Shown piece by piece: positions 13,275-25,705 of a stretch of DNA of 64,000 nt (position 1 is the stretch's first letter; each line of letters begins with the position of its first letter). The DNA is from Plasmodium coatneyi (Eukaryota > Apicomplexa > Aconoidasida > Haemosporida > Plasmodiidae). Both the position numbers and the translations under genes were made by a program. The stretch covers positions 1,426,001 to 1,490,000 of the forward strand of contig NC_033568.1 of NCBI RefSeq assembly GCF_001680005.1. The letters run 5' to 3'. Below the pieces are notes generated by a model that saw nothing but the letters and a program-made list of their open reading frames with translations, was not told where the DNA came from and searched no databases.

Positions 13275-15830
13275 CTACCGGTATAGGCTCCCCGAACATA
13301 ACTTATTTCCGTACTTGTCCAGGCGCTCCTTCAATTTCCCCTTGGATGCTAAAATGAAGGCGAGGAATATCGGGTTGGCCTTAAACGGACGAGAAGTAAA
13401 TTCGGGGTGGAATTGCACGCCGACGTAAAAATTTAACTTTTTCATTTCACAGATCTCCATTCTGACACTGTCCACATCTTTTGCCACAAAACTCAATCCA
13501 ACGGATTCTAACAGTGGAACGTATTTTGGATTTATTTCAAACCTATGTCTATGTCTTTCGAATATATACGTGGCTTCATCATACGCTTTGTACGTGAGGG
13601 AATCTTTATCGATCACTTTGGATTGCTTCACCCCTAAGCGCATGGTGCCTCCCTTATTATCTTCCCCTTTGAATTCGTTCATGGAGATGATAACATTGTT
13701 GTTATCTATCTCTTCTATACTTTTGTAGTAATCTTGTATGCCCATTAATTTTATTTTCTCCTGTAATGCTGGGTCGGTTATCTTCTTCGGGATATCCTCG
13801 ATGTACTTTTGCGTAGTTAACAAATCGGTCACGTCAGAGGGCTCTTCCCCTTCGTTACATGGCAACGACGCGTTGCACTTCATCATGTCACTGTGGCACT
13901 TCGCGGAATGCTCCTTCTTCCCTTTACCGTTTTGGCCAGTTGTACCATCGGGGATCGTTTGATCATTTTCGCCCACCTCGCTGGCCTCCAATCCGATGCT
14001 GTTGGAAATTTCTTCATTCGTGGAGCATGCCGAAATTGCTTGCTTCTTTTGCGAGAGGGTGTCACTATCGTTGTCTTCGTTGTAGGGCACGCTGCTCTGC
14101 GGAATGTTTTTAGCATCGTGCTGATCTGAACGAATGTGTGGGTTCTCCTTTTTCATTTCGAAGCAGACATCATCCGTGTGGGATCTTCCCTTGCGGAATT
14201 CCCTGGACGTACTGAAGATATTTTTTTCGTCCTCCTTGGTGAAGTCGCTCACATCCCCAGGGTAGTCCGTTGCGCATTTGTTAAATTCTCTTTTCTTCTT
14301 GTTAATCATTTTATCATCCGAATTGTTATGCACTTCCACTAAGTCTTCAAACTCTTCCGAACTTGCGTATTTATTTAGGTACTGCCTCGCAACATCGATG
14401 ACGGCTGTCTGCATGCCAAGGCAAATTCCCAAGTAAGGCACATTATGCATTCTGCAATACTTGGATGAGAGATACTTTCCCTGAATACCTCTCGTTCCAA
14501 ATCCTCCGGGGACTAGTATACCATCCACAGATCGGAGAATATCCCATGCACGCTCGTACTTCATTTTTCTCTTCTTATCGTAATCTTCATCAGAAGTTGT
14601 ATCATCAACGAAGAGATGCTTCTGTGTGGTATTACTCTGCGAACAAGTGTTGTCGTAGGCATATTTTCTGGCTTTCCTCTTCAGATCGATATTTTTTTTT
14701 TTGTTTTTTTTTTTCAAAGAAAGATGGCTACTATTGATATATTTGATAATTAACTTGAATCCGCATTCTATGCATGCATGCACGAGGGAAGAAATGATTG
14801 ACAAATAGGTGTCATTCGAAGCTGTGTATTTTCCCACAATTCCAATGACGACACATTCGTTTGAAGATTCGTATCTATCTGACAGCTGTTTCCAGGTACT
14901 GAAGGAGTACGGACTTATTTGCAATTTATTCTTCATAACAGTATTTTGCAGGTTGAGTTTTTTTAGAACATTTGCAGAGAAATTCTGTTGTTCCAATATG
15001 AGGGGAACTTTATACACATTAGACGTATCATGTAACGATATGACATGCTCATTTTTCACTTGCGAGAAAAGCGAAATTTTTTGGATGGCTTCCTCCGTTA
15101 GGGGTTCTTCACATCTACAAAATATGAAGTCTGGTTTCAATCCAGCTTCCCTCAATATTTTAACACTATGTTGTGTTGGTTTGGTTTTCTGTTCCCTCAG
15201 AATACCCATAATTGGTACGTAGGATAAATGACATAAACACACGTCATCTGCATTTAAATTATTTATTAACTGTTGTAGTGCTTCTAAGTAGACGGCCGAC
15301 TCAATATCTCCAACGGTTCCACCAACTTCTATCATACAAATGCAGGGAACCGTGTTTGGTGTTGATGAAGCCCTAATGTTGTATTCCTTTTTCATTCTCT
15401 TTATATTGTCATCTATAACTCCTTTTATCCAATTCTGAATGGCATCCGTTACATGTGGCACTACCTGAACAGTCTTCCCCAAATATTCTCCTTTCCTTTC
15501 TTTCTTTATAACTTCTTCGTATACCTTCCCCGATGTTATATTATTTTTATACGATAATTTTATGTTTAGAAAACGCTCGTAGTTTCCTAAATCTAGGTCT
15601 ACCTCTCCTCCATCTTCTAGTACGTATACTTCCCCATGTTCATATGGGGACATCGTTCCGGCGTCTATATTTAAGTATGGGTCTATTTTTATCGTCGTCA
15701 GAAGAATATTCTTCGTTAACAATAGTACGCCCATGCTGCTCATGGCTGTTCCTTTTCCCAGCCCGCTCATATTTCCCCCAGTCACAATGATATACTTTGT
15801 GATAGTGTTTACATCTTCCGCTGAATCCAT
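13275..15830 (-). CDS. CTP synthase (glutamine-hydrolysing) with Plasmodium insertions
   Basis: It converts UTP to CTP using ATP and glutamine, the last step of de novo pyrimidine nucleotide supply, in the cytosol. The start is the ATG at 15830 (MDSAEDVN). The frame extends a further 13 codons upstream but only to a TTG. The N-terminal amidoligase domain (about residues 10-280) carries the nucleotide-binding GGNMSGLGKG stretch and the GGTVGDIES segment. The glutamine amidotransferase domain carries the nucleophile Cys in GICLGMQ near residue 467 and the catalytic His-Glu in FHPEF near residue 808, so the triad looks complete. At 851 residues it is about 300 longer than the human and bacterial enzymes. 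The extra length is a Lys-rich insert before the GATase domain and a long hydrophilic insert (about residues 490-740) between the Cys and His/Glu parts. Both inserts keep the frame. Confidence 0.97.
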   Translation of the reverse strand: MDSAEDVNTITKYIIVTGGNMSGLGKGTAMSSMGVLLLTKNILLTTIKIDPYLNIDAGTMSPYEHGEVYVLEDGGEVDLDLGNYERFLNIKLSYKNNITSGKVYEEVIKKERKGEYLGKTVQVVPHVTDAIQNWIKGVIDDNIKRMKKEYNIRASSTPNTVPCICMIEVGGTVGDIESAVYLEALQQLINNLNADDVCLCHLSYVPIMGILREQKTKPTQHSVKILREAGLKPDFIFCRCEEPLTEEAIQKISLFSQVKNEHVISLHDTSNVYKVPLILEQQNFSANVLKKLNLQNTVMKNKLQISPYSFSTWKQLSDRYESSNECVVIGIVGKYTASNDTYLSIISSLVHACIECGFKLIIKYINSSHLSLKKKNKKKNIDLKRKARKYAYDNTCSQSNTTQKHLFVDDTTSDEDYDKKRKMKYERAWDILRSVDGILVPGGFGTRGIQGKYLSSKYCRMHNVPYLGICLGMQTAVIDVARQYLNKYASSEEFEDLVEVHNNSDDKMINKKKREFNKCATDYPGDVSDFTKEDEKNIFSTSREFRKGRSHTDDVCFEMKKENPHIRSDQHDAKNIPQSSVPYNEDNDSDTLSQKKQAISACSTNEEISNSIGLEASEVGENDQTIPDGTTGQNGKGKKEHSAKCHSDMMKCNASLPCNEGEEPSDVTDLLTTQKYIEDIPKKITDPALQEKIKLMGIQDYYKSIEEIDNNNVIISMNEFKGEDNKGGTMRLGVKQSKVIDKDSLTYKAYDEATYIFERHRHRFEINPKYVPLLESVGLSFVAKDVDSVRMEICEMKKLNFYVGVQFHPEFTSRPFKANPIFLAFILASKGKLKERLDKYGNKLCSGSLYR

Positions 15831-18504
15831 TTCTGATCTTTTGAAAAAAGGGGTAAAAAATAGCGGCAAATTGGGGACGGGGGTCCTGTAGGCGGATTCA
15901 AATGGGCCTATCTATTGGTACTTCCACCCGTGGTTGCAAATATGTATACCCACTTCTACACGTTTGTAATTGTGGAGTTAGAATCCCTTCTTTTCAGAAC
16001 TGCACGTAGACTTCAGAAGGGTTGACTCTTCCTACTCGTGCAATACATTCACTGTTCATATGATTACTTTAAAACTGAAGCTCTACCACACGATGGACGA
16101 AGCAACGCTTAGGCGTGTGCCAAAGTGGCCAATACAGCTACGCACAGGCACGTGCACTAATACATATGTAACTGCATATACGAGAGTGGCATATGCATAT
16201 GTGTGGTGTATACGCCCCAATGGAAGAGTCATGCATTTTTTCCAACCCGGGGTTAATACATTAATATGCAATACAGCACTCCACGTTAGCAATAATACGT
16301 GGGAAAAGATAAAAATGGCGGATGACACTACGATGCTGAACGTGGTCCGCAATCTAAATGGGCACTATAGGCTAACAGGTGGGGCACTGGGTCACTGCAA
16401 ATAATACCTCAACAGAGGGAGGTGACTTTTCGCCGGAGTTGACAAACAGCTTCGTCCAAAGGGGATCCCCTATACGGTTCTCGTCCAGTGGCTTTGAAGA
16501 TGCCTCTCTCGCATGGCGAAAACGCAAAGGTAAATGCTAAACGTATAAATTAAAAATGGATAATTCAAAAATGTAAGTTCCCCGTGGGCCTTAAAAATGG
16601 GAATTAATGGGTGAAGGTTAAAAAGTGGGTTTTAAAAATAAAGCTGGATGACTCCAAACAAGTTCATTCGCGTAGGGAAGCACCAACCCATAATGCGGCT
16701 TAAATCTGTACAGCATACATACATATATGCGTATATAATATGACGGGCGTCCCTTTCTACGCTTTTAAAAAAGGAAAAAACCTTGACTTGGCTTCAAAAT
16801 GATAACATATGGCATGAACATATTGCGTAAACATTTTACCCGCAAGGTACGAATCAGCCGCGGAGTTCGAATAATTTTTTTTTTTTTTTTTTTTTTTTGC
16901 TTTATTCAAACATAGCATGGGTAAACAGGCACGCATATAATGACGTCATTTTTTAAGAGCAGTTTTATGCGTATGTTGCGAGTCGCCGTCCATGGTATCC
17001 CAATTCATGGTGGAAAAAAAGGAAAAAAAAAAAATTAAGCAGACGTTAGTAGGGTAAAAACTGGCGTGAAGCGCGCGGACCGGTAGGCGTTTAAACCCAA
17101 GGGAGATTAATGATGAAATTTTTTAGCCTATAAATGAAACGTTCCATATGGAGTAGTATATATAGCTGCATTTATAATTAGTTGGGTATATATTTTAACA
17201 GGGCACCGGAAAGGGATGGGCAATATTCTGCACTATGATATATGGGGAACGAGCAAACGAGGGAGGCATACCCGTTGTGTATGTTGCGTATGCATTTAGT
17301 CTTATGTACTGTACAGGACACAAAGGTACGTTGTTGTAGCAGCACTTTCATTTATTTCCGCTAAGCACTAAAGCTCGTAGAGGGAGTTGCTTCTGCTGAG
17401 GTTGATGGATGGGGGTTCCTTTTAGTATGTAAAATTATGTAAAAGAGAAATTAGCATTATCCTGCCATATGTTTATCAATTCATTGGCATATTCATCATG
17501 TGGCTGCACTTTGCTCTTAACTTGGGTACTTACAGCTAAAATATTTTTTAAAACAGTAAGGTTTACGTCATGCGTAACAGTTTAACCTTAAAAAGGGATG
17601 GTAAACTTGTATTATCATTTTTTAGGAATTATGTAAAAAGTCCCAGGGGAGAGACTTATACTATTTGGTTAAATCGTTCTTCATTCTTTCTTTTTCTTTT
17701 TTTCTGTTTAATCTTTTTTCGCTATTTCGTAAGACGCACGAAAAAAATGGGATTTTCTTTTTAAATATGAAGTTTATATCTTAATTTTATGTTCATCCCC
17801 TAAGGGGGATAAAAGAGGACAGCAAAAATAACAAAAAAAAGGAGTAAAATGTAATTTTTAAAAATATATTAAGGTAGGGATGGGCTTACAATATGGGGGA
17901 AAAAAACAAAATGCGCATATTTTTCGTTCCCCTCGGCACACTTTTCACATTTTATATGCGCAAGGTAGGTGCATATTTTTACGCCTGGACAGTATGCACT
18001 TTCGTAGTTAGCTCTGGCTGAGAAGGGTAGCACAAATGGAATGTTCTGAAATGGGCACTCCGAAGGGGTGTTCCCGGATTGGCGCTACAAAATTAGCACG
18101 CACAAATGGGCACTGCACCGTACATCACAATGTTAGAATAGGTCATCGTTCTAATCTGATGGGCAGCCACGAAACGCCCCATGCCCCATTTAACGTTTTC
18201 GAACCGCCCCTGTAGAGCTGCCGCATTTGAGCAAAAAGGAGAGAACAAGATACACCGAATGGGTCATAGCGTTAATACCCATCACAAGTAAAAAAGACAT
18301 ACATGCTTTATTTTAAATGAGTTCCAAAAATGAAGAGAAACCTCGGGGGTATGCAACAGTGTAGGTGTTCCTTCGGTTGTTTCGATTTGCTACTATGTTT
18401 CATTTACGTTCGTCCATTACGCCCCATTCGAGTGAAACGGCAAAAATGTGTGCCAGTCGTTTATATAGCATATGCGCGTACTATGTACAATCTGCCCGTG
18501 CAGT
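15831..18504. other. Intergenic region upstream of CTP synthase
   Basis: About 2.7 kb separates the CTP synthase start from the 3' end of the hydrolase gene, both on the minus strand. It contains a 23-nt poly(T) tract near 16876 and AT-rich stretches near 17100-17200 and 17600-17900. Short frames (for example 16060-16404) show no coding character. It presumably holds the CTP synthase promoter and 5' UTR, but no specific element can be named. Confidence 0.5.
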
Positions 18505-20543
18505 TTACTGCAAAAAGTAGAGCAAATGCTGAACCAACTCACCGTACTTCTCATGTATAACGAGGTGACAACATTCGGGTAAAATAATCATTTTCACATT
18601 CTGCACATATTTCTTTTTTTTTTCCAAAAATTTTACGGTGTAAGAGTAGGGGGTTAGTTTATCTTCCTTTCTGTAAAGGGGACAGGAAGAAAAAGGGGGC
18701 ATATACATGCGTAAAGAAAAATGGGCTTCCTTTGATATGCCTATTTTTATTCTTTTTATCGATGGTACCGCATGGACATGCGAAAGGCGCAATTTTGTTA
18801 ACAGTGACGGGCACATATTTTCTGCTTTTTTCATTTGAGAAGGAAGTAGATCTCCCCATACAGCATAGATATCGATGTATCGATGTAGGCGCATGTAATT
18901 CCCCATGGGGGTATGCAAGGTTGTGTAGGAGTTCACACGGATACCTACCCGTAGATGAAAAGGATGTCCACGTTCGTTTTTAACAAAGCAGAGTAGTGCT
19001 TCTTCGAATTTTGGATTTTTATTCCGGTCAGTACCTTTAGAAATGTCTCAATGAACTTTTCATGCTACAGTTAGGTGGAAAATGGAGATAAGGGAAAAAA
19101 AGGAGAAAAATGACGCATATAAAATTGTTCCTTGTCAAGTGGGAATTACACAAGGGTTTCAATTTTTACGTGAATGGTTTGACCGCCCACTCATGGCTAC
19201 TTATAAATACGCATCGGCCAACTGCCACCACGTGGGGTGCGAAATTATTCACAAGTACGACGTTGCAGGTTTGTAATGGGGGACAATTTCTCTACCCCTC
19301 TATAGTGCCTTTTTTTTGTCGCTTACATTTTCTCGGAGTATTGCGTACCGTTTCATCGCATCTTCTACGTTATTCTCGAAGTTGTAATATTCATTCTGAT
19401 TTTTTTAAACAAGAATTATGCACATTTGGTTAAGGGGGATATGAGAATGGAAGGTAACCTTTGTAGGTGCGCGCAGGAAGCGTTTTAAGTCTTTTGTAAC
19501 CTTTACCGTATCCTCGGAGATCATCAAATGGCTGTACTTCTTGGCCAGTCTCAGACAAATACGTATGTTGTACTTTAGCAGGAAGCTGTAAGAGGGTGGG
19601 AGAGGGCATGCATAAACAGAGCACATGCAAACTCATGGGATTCGTTCCTGCGTGTTAGCCTTTGCATTGGCCACGCTCCGACATGCATACACATAAAGGA
19701 GATGACCTTACATTAAGAATCGGTGCCTTGGCTTGGCCAACCCAGCTGCACTGATTAAGCAGAATTTCTTTATGTGTATTTTATTTTCTGCAGATAGGTG
19801 TGCTACGTTAGGGATGGTGGTGGTAAAAAGGGAAAGTGTTTAAGTAAGGTCGTATCTGCATGTAGACACATCCTCGTGCATTGCATAACACTGAAGTAAC
19901 CTCTTGGTAAATCTCACGAAGAAAAAAAAAAAAAAAAAATAAGAAATTACTAGCTATGATACACCCCATGGAAAAGGCGACAATAATGAAGGTTGCATCT
20001 AAAATATTTTTGTTCCTTAAAACGTCATAAATTTGTTCTGTGTATAAGCGTTCCGTAAATTTGTTCAGGTTCTTCGAAAGGACGCTATTTCCGTGGCCGT
20101 AGAAGTCTGTTTGGGAGGTCAGTGGCGAGGGTGAGAAATGGACACAAGTGGTTAATCTGTGCAGCGCGTGTGGGGGGAAGTGCACAGAAAGTTATGCTAA
20201 AAAAGTCATCCTAAAATATTCGTGCCGACGAAGTAGGGTCAAGAATGAAGCATTCTGCCCCGTAGTGGTGGTTGCTCTAACCTAGCGATATAAACGCGTG
20301 GTTGACGTGAACCAAAGAATTCATCAACTTCTCGTACTGGTGAGTGCCCCCATTTAACCCGTGCAGAAGAAGCACAATTGGCTTCTCATGGTTGCTAGCG
20401 GAATTAGTATCCCGGTGTAAAGAGCACGTGGAGCTGTTACATGTCGTACTTTCATTCGATGGTAAGTTTTTTGAGTATACTATAAAGGTGCGGCCCTTCG
20501 TGCAATTAACATATTCGTATGCGATTTTGCTTGATGAAATCAT
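18505..20543 (-). CDS. Alpha/beta hydrolase-fold protein, seven exons
   Basis: I assembled this gene from splice signals and phases: 20282-20543, 19951-20106, 19712-19787, 19459-19585, 19327-19395, 18949-19064 and 18505-18670. All junctions are in phase and give 323 residues. The ATG at 20543 follows an in-frame TAA. In order, the fold's hallmarks are: the oxyanion strand LLLHGLNGG in exon 1; DFYGHGNS, created by the exon 1/2 junction; the nucleophile elbow AFSMG with Ser in exon 2; strand CLISAAGL; LFIYGKEDKLTP with the catalytic Asp, created by the exon 6/7 junction; and ECCHLVIHE with the catalytic His. The Ser-Asp-His triad is therefore complete. The substrate is unknown; family members include esterases, lipases and epoxide hydrolases. 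The segment after the Ser is about six residues shorter than usual. A 12-nt microexon at 19901-19912 would fit the phase and lengthen it. Confidence 0.88.
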
Positions 20544-21823
20544 CGATTATTTCGACAAGACAATTTTACAAGAAAAAAAAAAGACTCAACTTTTGCGCTT
20601 TGTGTAGCTTTTCAGTATGGCAAATATTTTCTTTCACGTAAAAATAATCAACGGTGATTCTTACACAGACGTTGCCTTATACTCACTTAAGTACACACAT
20701 GGTTAAGCATTAAAGCGTGTGTGATTGGAGTGAGAGAACAGATTTTATTGGAAGGAATACCACAAGCATGCCCATCATATGGATAATCTGCAAAACGAGT
20801 TACACATTAAAGGAAGCTCAATTGAGGATCACATTTCAGTATACATTTAGCGAATTTATTTTTAAAAATATTTTTTTTTTTTTTTTTTTTTTTTTTTGCA
20901 AACTTAAAAATGTTGCATATGTATGACACTAGTCTGTGCACATGATTTTTTTCAGTGAATAGCCAAGGTACGTTCCCTTGATCTTCAAATTATTTCGTTT
21001 CGCATTTGTGCATAAAGGTCAGCTATATTTTCTTCACTTTTGTGCTCAGTCAAGGCGTGCGCCGTTCGCTCCACTATGATGTTCCGCGGGGGGAGGGGGG
21101 CTTTCTTCACTGTGAGGTATTGCTATATTGCTTTATTGCATCATTGTAGCACTGCGGTGTTTTTCCTTTTTTCCCCCTACCCTGTAATAACACTTCAACA
21201 CAGCGTGGTGAATTTTTTGCGTCACGTCAAAAGGGGAGAGTAAATTGACATACTAAGAACTGGCCAATCTTAATTTGTAACAGGTGATGTGAAGGCTATG
21301 ATGGACAGGAAGGAAGCACAATTTTTCCTACAAGGCGCTGTTCCTTACATGCATTAAATTCCTTTCTGTTCGTGCAACGCGAAAAAAGGAACACAAGCGA
21401 ACTTGTAGGAGGTGCACAAATAAAGAGGCAATACTTTCTCCTTTTATTTTTAAACAGCATAGAAAGGGATAAATTGACTCCACCTGGCGCAATCCAGGTG
21501 AAGGGAAAATACCACTTCTCAGTACCGCCACACAGGGGTGAATCGTTTTAGATATATACAAAATGCTACAACATGGGGATATAAATGTGTATAAACATTT
21601 TCCACCGAGTGGGTCATGCAACAAGTGTACATTGCAGCGCGTACCTTACAACATGCACCTCTTCTGCGTTATGCGATTTCCTGGAAACGACGCAAAATGG
21701 AACGAAACGAAGTCAATTTTAGCCAAATGGCGCCCCTACCTTTTGGTGAGCCATCCATTTAAAGGCAGCAACGCAAACATGCTGCATGATACAATATTCA
21801 TAAAAATGGTTCCCAATTTTTGC

Positions 21824-21854
<31 letters not shown>

Positions 21855-22932
21855 TTAACTTCATATTAACGCTATTTCTGATTCACCGGTTTATTGGGGT
21901 TACGATATAATGTGACTACCTCCCTCATTTACCATAAATGTGTTGCTGGGGAAGGCAAAAAAAAAAAAAAAAAAAAAAAAAGGCACGCAAGATTCGACAA
22001 GCTCAGCGCTTTGTTATTTATTCCACTATGTATGGTTGGAAGTGGCCATAGATTACATCATTCGCGTCGCCAATTCAGTGAAGAATTATCCCGAAAGAGG
22101 CAAAAACGCAAACGGAAGAAGGAAAGATTCTTCAGGACGAAAGGAGAGAAACGCGCATTATGTATAACTGTAGGCACGACAAAAAGTAATACACATAATA
22201 CGTTTCGCAGAGGAGATACGAAAGAGCCATTTTGTGCAGGAAATAGGAAAATAGCCAACGGAAAAAATAAGCTGCAACGAATTGTTCAAGTATAGAGGGG
22301 AGAAGGATGCGTGGATATCGTCCCCTTCTGATGATTAGATAACTCGAAAAGGAGCCAGAAAATTTTCCTCTGCTTTATACATGATAAGGTGCATAATTCT
22401 GTTTGTTATAACGTAACAATGCAATAAGGCAATAATGGAATAATCGAACAATCGAATAAGGGAGAAAACAGGAAGAAATCGCGCAGCTAAATTGTTTGTT
22501 GATCTCCTTTGGGGGGGAAGCAGACCACTGGCAGAAAATTTTACATATAAAAAGGGGGCCCCAAAACGGTGACCAGTAGCAAACAAATTATATGTTCACC
22601 ACTGTAAAGTAAAAAGAAGGCAGCCGGGGGAAGAAAAAGAAGAGGAATTTCCGGCAAAGTTTACTCACACTATCATGCTGAGGACAGCACAAACAGAATA
22701 ACGAGTAAAGAAAGGTCCCGACTAGGCCTAAAAAGGGGAAGCAGGAATGCCTGTACATGTGGGGAAAACTAAAGTGGAGAAGCAAGCCAACATTAGGGTC
22801 GTTAATATACGGGTTGTAGCGCCATCCTTCCAAAAAGCACGAATAATTTTTGTCCTCCGCCTTGAATCTTTCCACAACTGTTTTTTTTTTTTACCATATT
22901 TTAGCCCCCCCTCTTCATATGTGTAATGCAAA
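20544..22932. other. Divergent intergenic region (hydrolase / EMC2)
   Basis: This divergent 2.4-kb interval probably holds the promoters of both the hydrolase (-) and EMC2 (+) genes. It contains long homopolymers: T near 20872-20897, A near 21823-21850 and A near 21957-21980. Frames up to about 130 codons (for example 21894-22295) are lysine-rich by-products of the A-tracts. I see no RNA gene. Confidence 0.5.
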
Positions 22933-23814
22933 ATGGAGGAAGGCAGAATTTTATTATATAGAGAAAACGACTACAGCATTTTGGAAAAGCACTATCAGAG
23001 TGCGCTGGAGAAGGACATACAAGAATTAATAATTTACTATGGCATGAAATTACTAAAAAAAAATATAAGGAAGAATTCATTTTTCAAATGGAGTCTTTAC
23101 GAGCACATTTTAAAAGCTTCCATTGAATTAAATTTAACTGAATATGTAGATATGTGTTTTAATAAGCTGAATGAAAAGTTTGGAAAATTGGATGGGAAAA
23201 AGTTGAATATACTGAAAGGAATGGTATATGAATCAAAAAATAAAAACAGAGAGGCGTTAGATATTTATAAGAATTATTTATGCAAAGATTCTTGCGATAA
23301 TTTAATAAGAGCAAGAATTGTGAGTTTAAAAAAAACAATAGAAAATGATACAAATCAAATTGTACAGTTATTAAATGAACACTTAAAGGAGTTCCCAGTA
23401 GACATAGAAGCATGGCATGAATTGGCAGAAATATATTTAACAGACTGTTTGTATAGCTATGCCTTATACTGTTTAGAAGAAATTTTGCTACACCTACCCA
23501 CCAATTTGTACTACATATTAACCTGCGCAGAATTGCACTACACCATTAACCAGTTCGAAATAAGCAGCAAGTATTTCTGTCTAGCCATTAAATTACAGAG
23601 TAATAATTTAAGGGGGCTATGGGGAATAATAATGCTTAATGTTTCCAGATATTTCCACAGAAAACCCAAATCGCTAAGCGATAATGTGGACATAATTCTG
23701 ACGTTACATTGTATTGACAGATTGCACAAATTATACAGCGGAATGAAGGTAGAGCTGTTGTATAAAAATTCTATTCTGGAATATCTAAACGAGTTGAAGG
23801 ACATTTTTAAGTGA
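22933..23814 (+). CDS. EMC2: ER membrane protein complex subunit 2 (TPR protein)
   Basis: EMC2 is the soluble TPR subunit that caps the cytosolic side of the ER membrane protein complex, an insertase for tail-anchored and multipass membrane proteins. The 293-residue single-exon protein matches the family's usual length of roughly 290-300. It is built of paired helices, with recognisable TPR features: a block around ILKGMVYESKNKNREALDIYKNYL, then the hallmark sequence EAWHELAEIYL followed by YSYALYCLEEILLHLP, then AELHYTINQFEISSKYFCLAI. The ATG at 22933 sits in a favourable AAAATGG context. It has no signal peptide or membrane segment, as expected. Its 3' end faces the CDP-DAG synthase gene. 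Confidence 0.9.
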   Translation: MEEGRILLYRENDYSILEKHYQSALEKDIQELIIYYGMKLLKKNIRKNSFFKWSLYEHILKASIELNLTEYVDMCFNKLNEKFGKLDGKKLNILKGMVYESKNKNREALDIYKNYLCKDSCDNLIRARIVSLKKTIENDTNQIVQLLNEHLKEFPVDIEAWHELAEIYLTDCLYSYALYCLEEILLHLPTNLYYILTCAELHYTINQFEISSKYFCLAIKLQSNNLRGLWGIIMLNVSRYFHRKPKSLSDNVDIILTLHCIDRLHKLYSGMKVELLYKNSILEYLNELKDIFK

Positions 23815-25705
23815 CACTCTTTTGGGGGACCATAGTTAGTTAGGGAATGGCGTGCTTGTGGAGCATATGGCCCCATTTAATATGATTAAACGTTTTTTTT
23901 TCCTGGATGGATTCCTACTACTGTGGAACGCCTTACATCGTGTTCCACATGTGGCGACGTTCTGGGGCATTACCACGTCATTAAGTTATTGCAATGCTAT
24001 TAAAAGTTGTCACCCGCGCGACGTTATCTCGCCTCTACGTCGCTATTCTTTTACCCCCGTGTGCTTGGTATCCTCGCACCGTATAATGTTTTGTTTTCAT
24101 TTGAAATGTGATTGTCCTATAATAAGCGCACAACACACCCTTTTTAGTCCATAGTCAATATGTATCCGTGCGGGCGCATCATTTGTGACAAGGCACTTTA
24201 TCTATGTGCTGCGCTGACGGAGGGGTACCCCCAGCGGTAAATGTTTACAGAAATGGGTTTTCTCGTTCATTACTTATAATTTGGTGCCAACAATTTATTA
24301 CCTTCCTTTTTTTCCTTTTTTTCCATGATTTGCTAATTTTACCTTGTTCTTTATTATCCCCCGTGCCGCCATTTTTTTTATGTACCGGGGTGGCTATGTT
24401 GTTCACCGCACATCAGTGCTTGCATAGACAGCTCTGTTTCGTATTAAGCATGAGTTTTAATTAACCGCGGAAAAAAAAAAAATAAATTCCAAACGATGCA
24501 AACAAATGTGCAACCGCGCACACGCCTAAGGGCGCGATAGACCTGTCTAGTATGGGGGACCTCATAATATTTTACAAAAGAACCATCTCGCAGTTGTAAT
24601 GCGAATAAGGCACAAATCGTAATTGTCTTTCAAATTATGCTACTTATTTTTGTATAATTTATAATTACATCATTTTGAAGTTAAATGTAAATGAAATATA
24701 ATACCAAATATGTACACCTAAAATTATTAAAAAAAAAAAAAAAAAAAAGGGGATGAGGTGTAGTAGATGAAATGAGAAAATCATTTTAAATCTTAAAAAC
24801 AACGAAAAGGAAAAAAGCAATGTCAAAAGAAAAATTAACATTTAACCTAAAAAGGGATAATATGGACTAACAAGGATAAAAAAAAAAAAAAAAAAAAAGC
24901 TAGCTGGCTAGCTAAAGGAACATTTATAAACAGCATATTAAGCATGTATTTTTTTTTTTTTTTTTTCATATGTTGGCTTTTTTTTTTCCTTCCGAATATG
25001 AATGTAGCTAATTAAATTAATTTTTTATTGGTATGCTGGGGAATAATACACACTCATGTACGCGCACAGTACATAAAAACATTTGACCGTTATAATGCGT
25101 GTGGAGCACCCATTAAACGCTCAGCTAAATTTGAAAAAAAAAAACATATGCAGACATGTTGATATGTTGGTGTGTAGATATACATATGTACATACACAGG
25201 TTCTTACGCACACGCGCACTATGCCTTATCCCACAGGTTTTACATTCGGACTAATACACAACAGCGTATCAAACAAAAGGGAATGGAAAAAAAAAAAAAA
25301 AAAAAAACGAACGCAATTTTTTTCTTCTCTAATGTGATAATAAGGAATGTACATGGGGACACATTCAGGGAGGGGGCTCTCCGTGTATACTGTGCTTCTC
25401 CTTTTCTTGTCTTCTTCCTTTTTTCTCATCACTTGACATTTTTGGCGTACCAAAAATGTGCATAAAGAAAAAAATATGAACAAAGGTTGAGGAGGGTAAA
25501 TAGAGGGGGAGCCGAATTATTTAATTAAGAAGGGGCACGAAAATGCGAGCTTCCTTAAATTTTTTTGTGTGCACAACGCCCAGGCATTGCTATCAGGGTC
25601 CACTAGTGGAACTAAATAACACATAAAAATGTACATTATATGTATATATATATGTACGCACATATATACATATCTGTCTGTATATAACAGACGAGTACGC
25701 CGAGC
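23815..25705. other. Convergent intergenic region with poly(A/T) tracts
   Basis: About 1.9 kb lies between the 3' ends of EMC2 and the CDP-DAG synthase gene. It holds many A- or T-runs of 15-20 nt (near 24729, 24879, 24950 and 25286) and a small palindrome of AGCTAG/CTAGCT arms near 24898-24915. A TA/GTA-rich stretch near 25630-25690 is probably 3' UTR. No coding exon is apparent. Confidence 0.5.
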
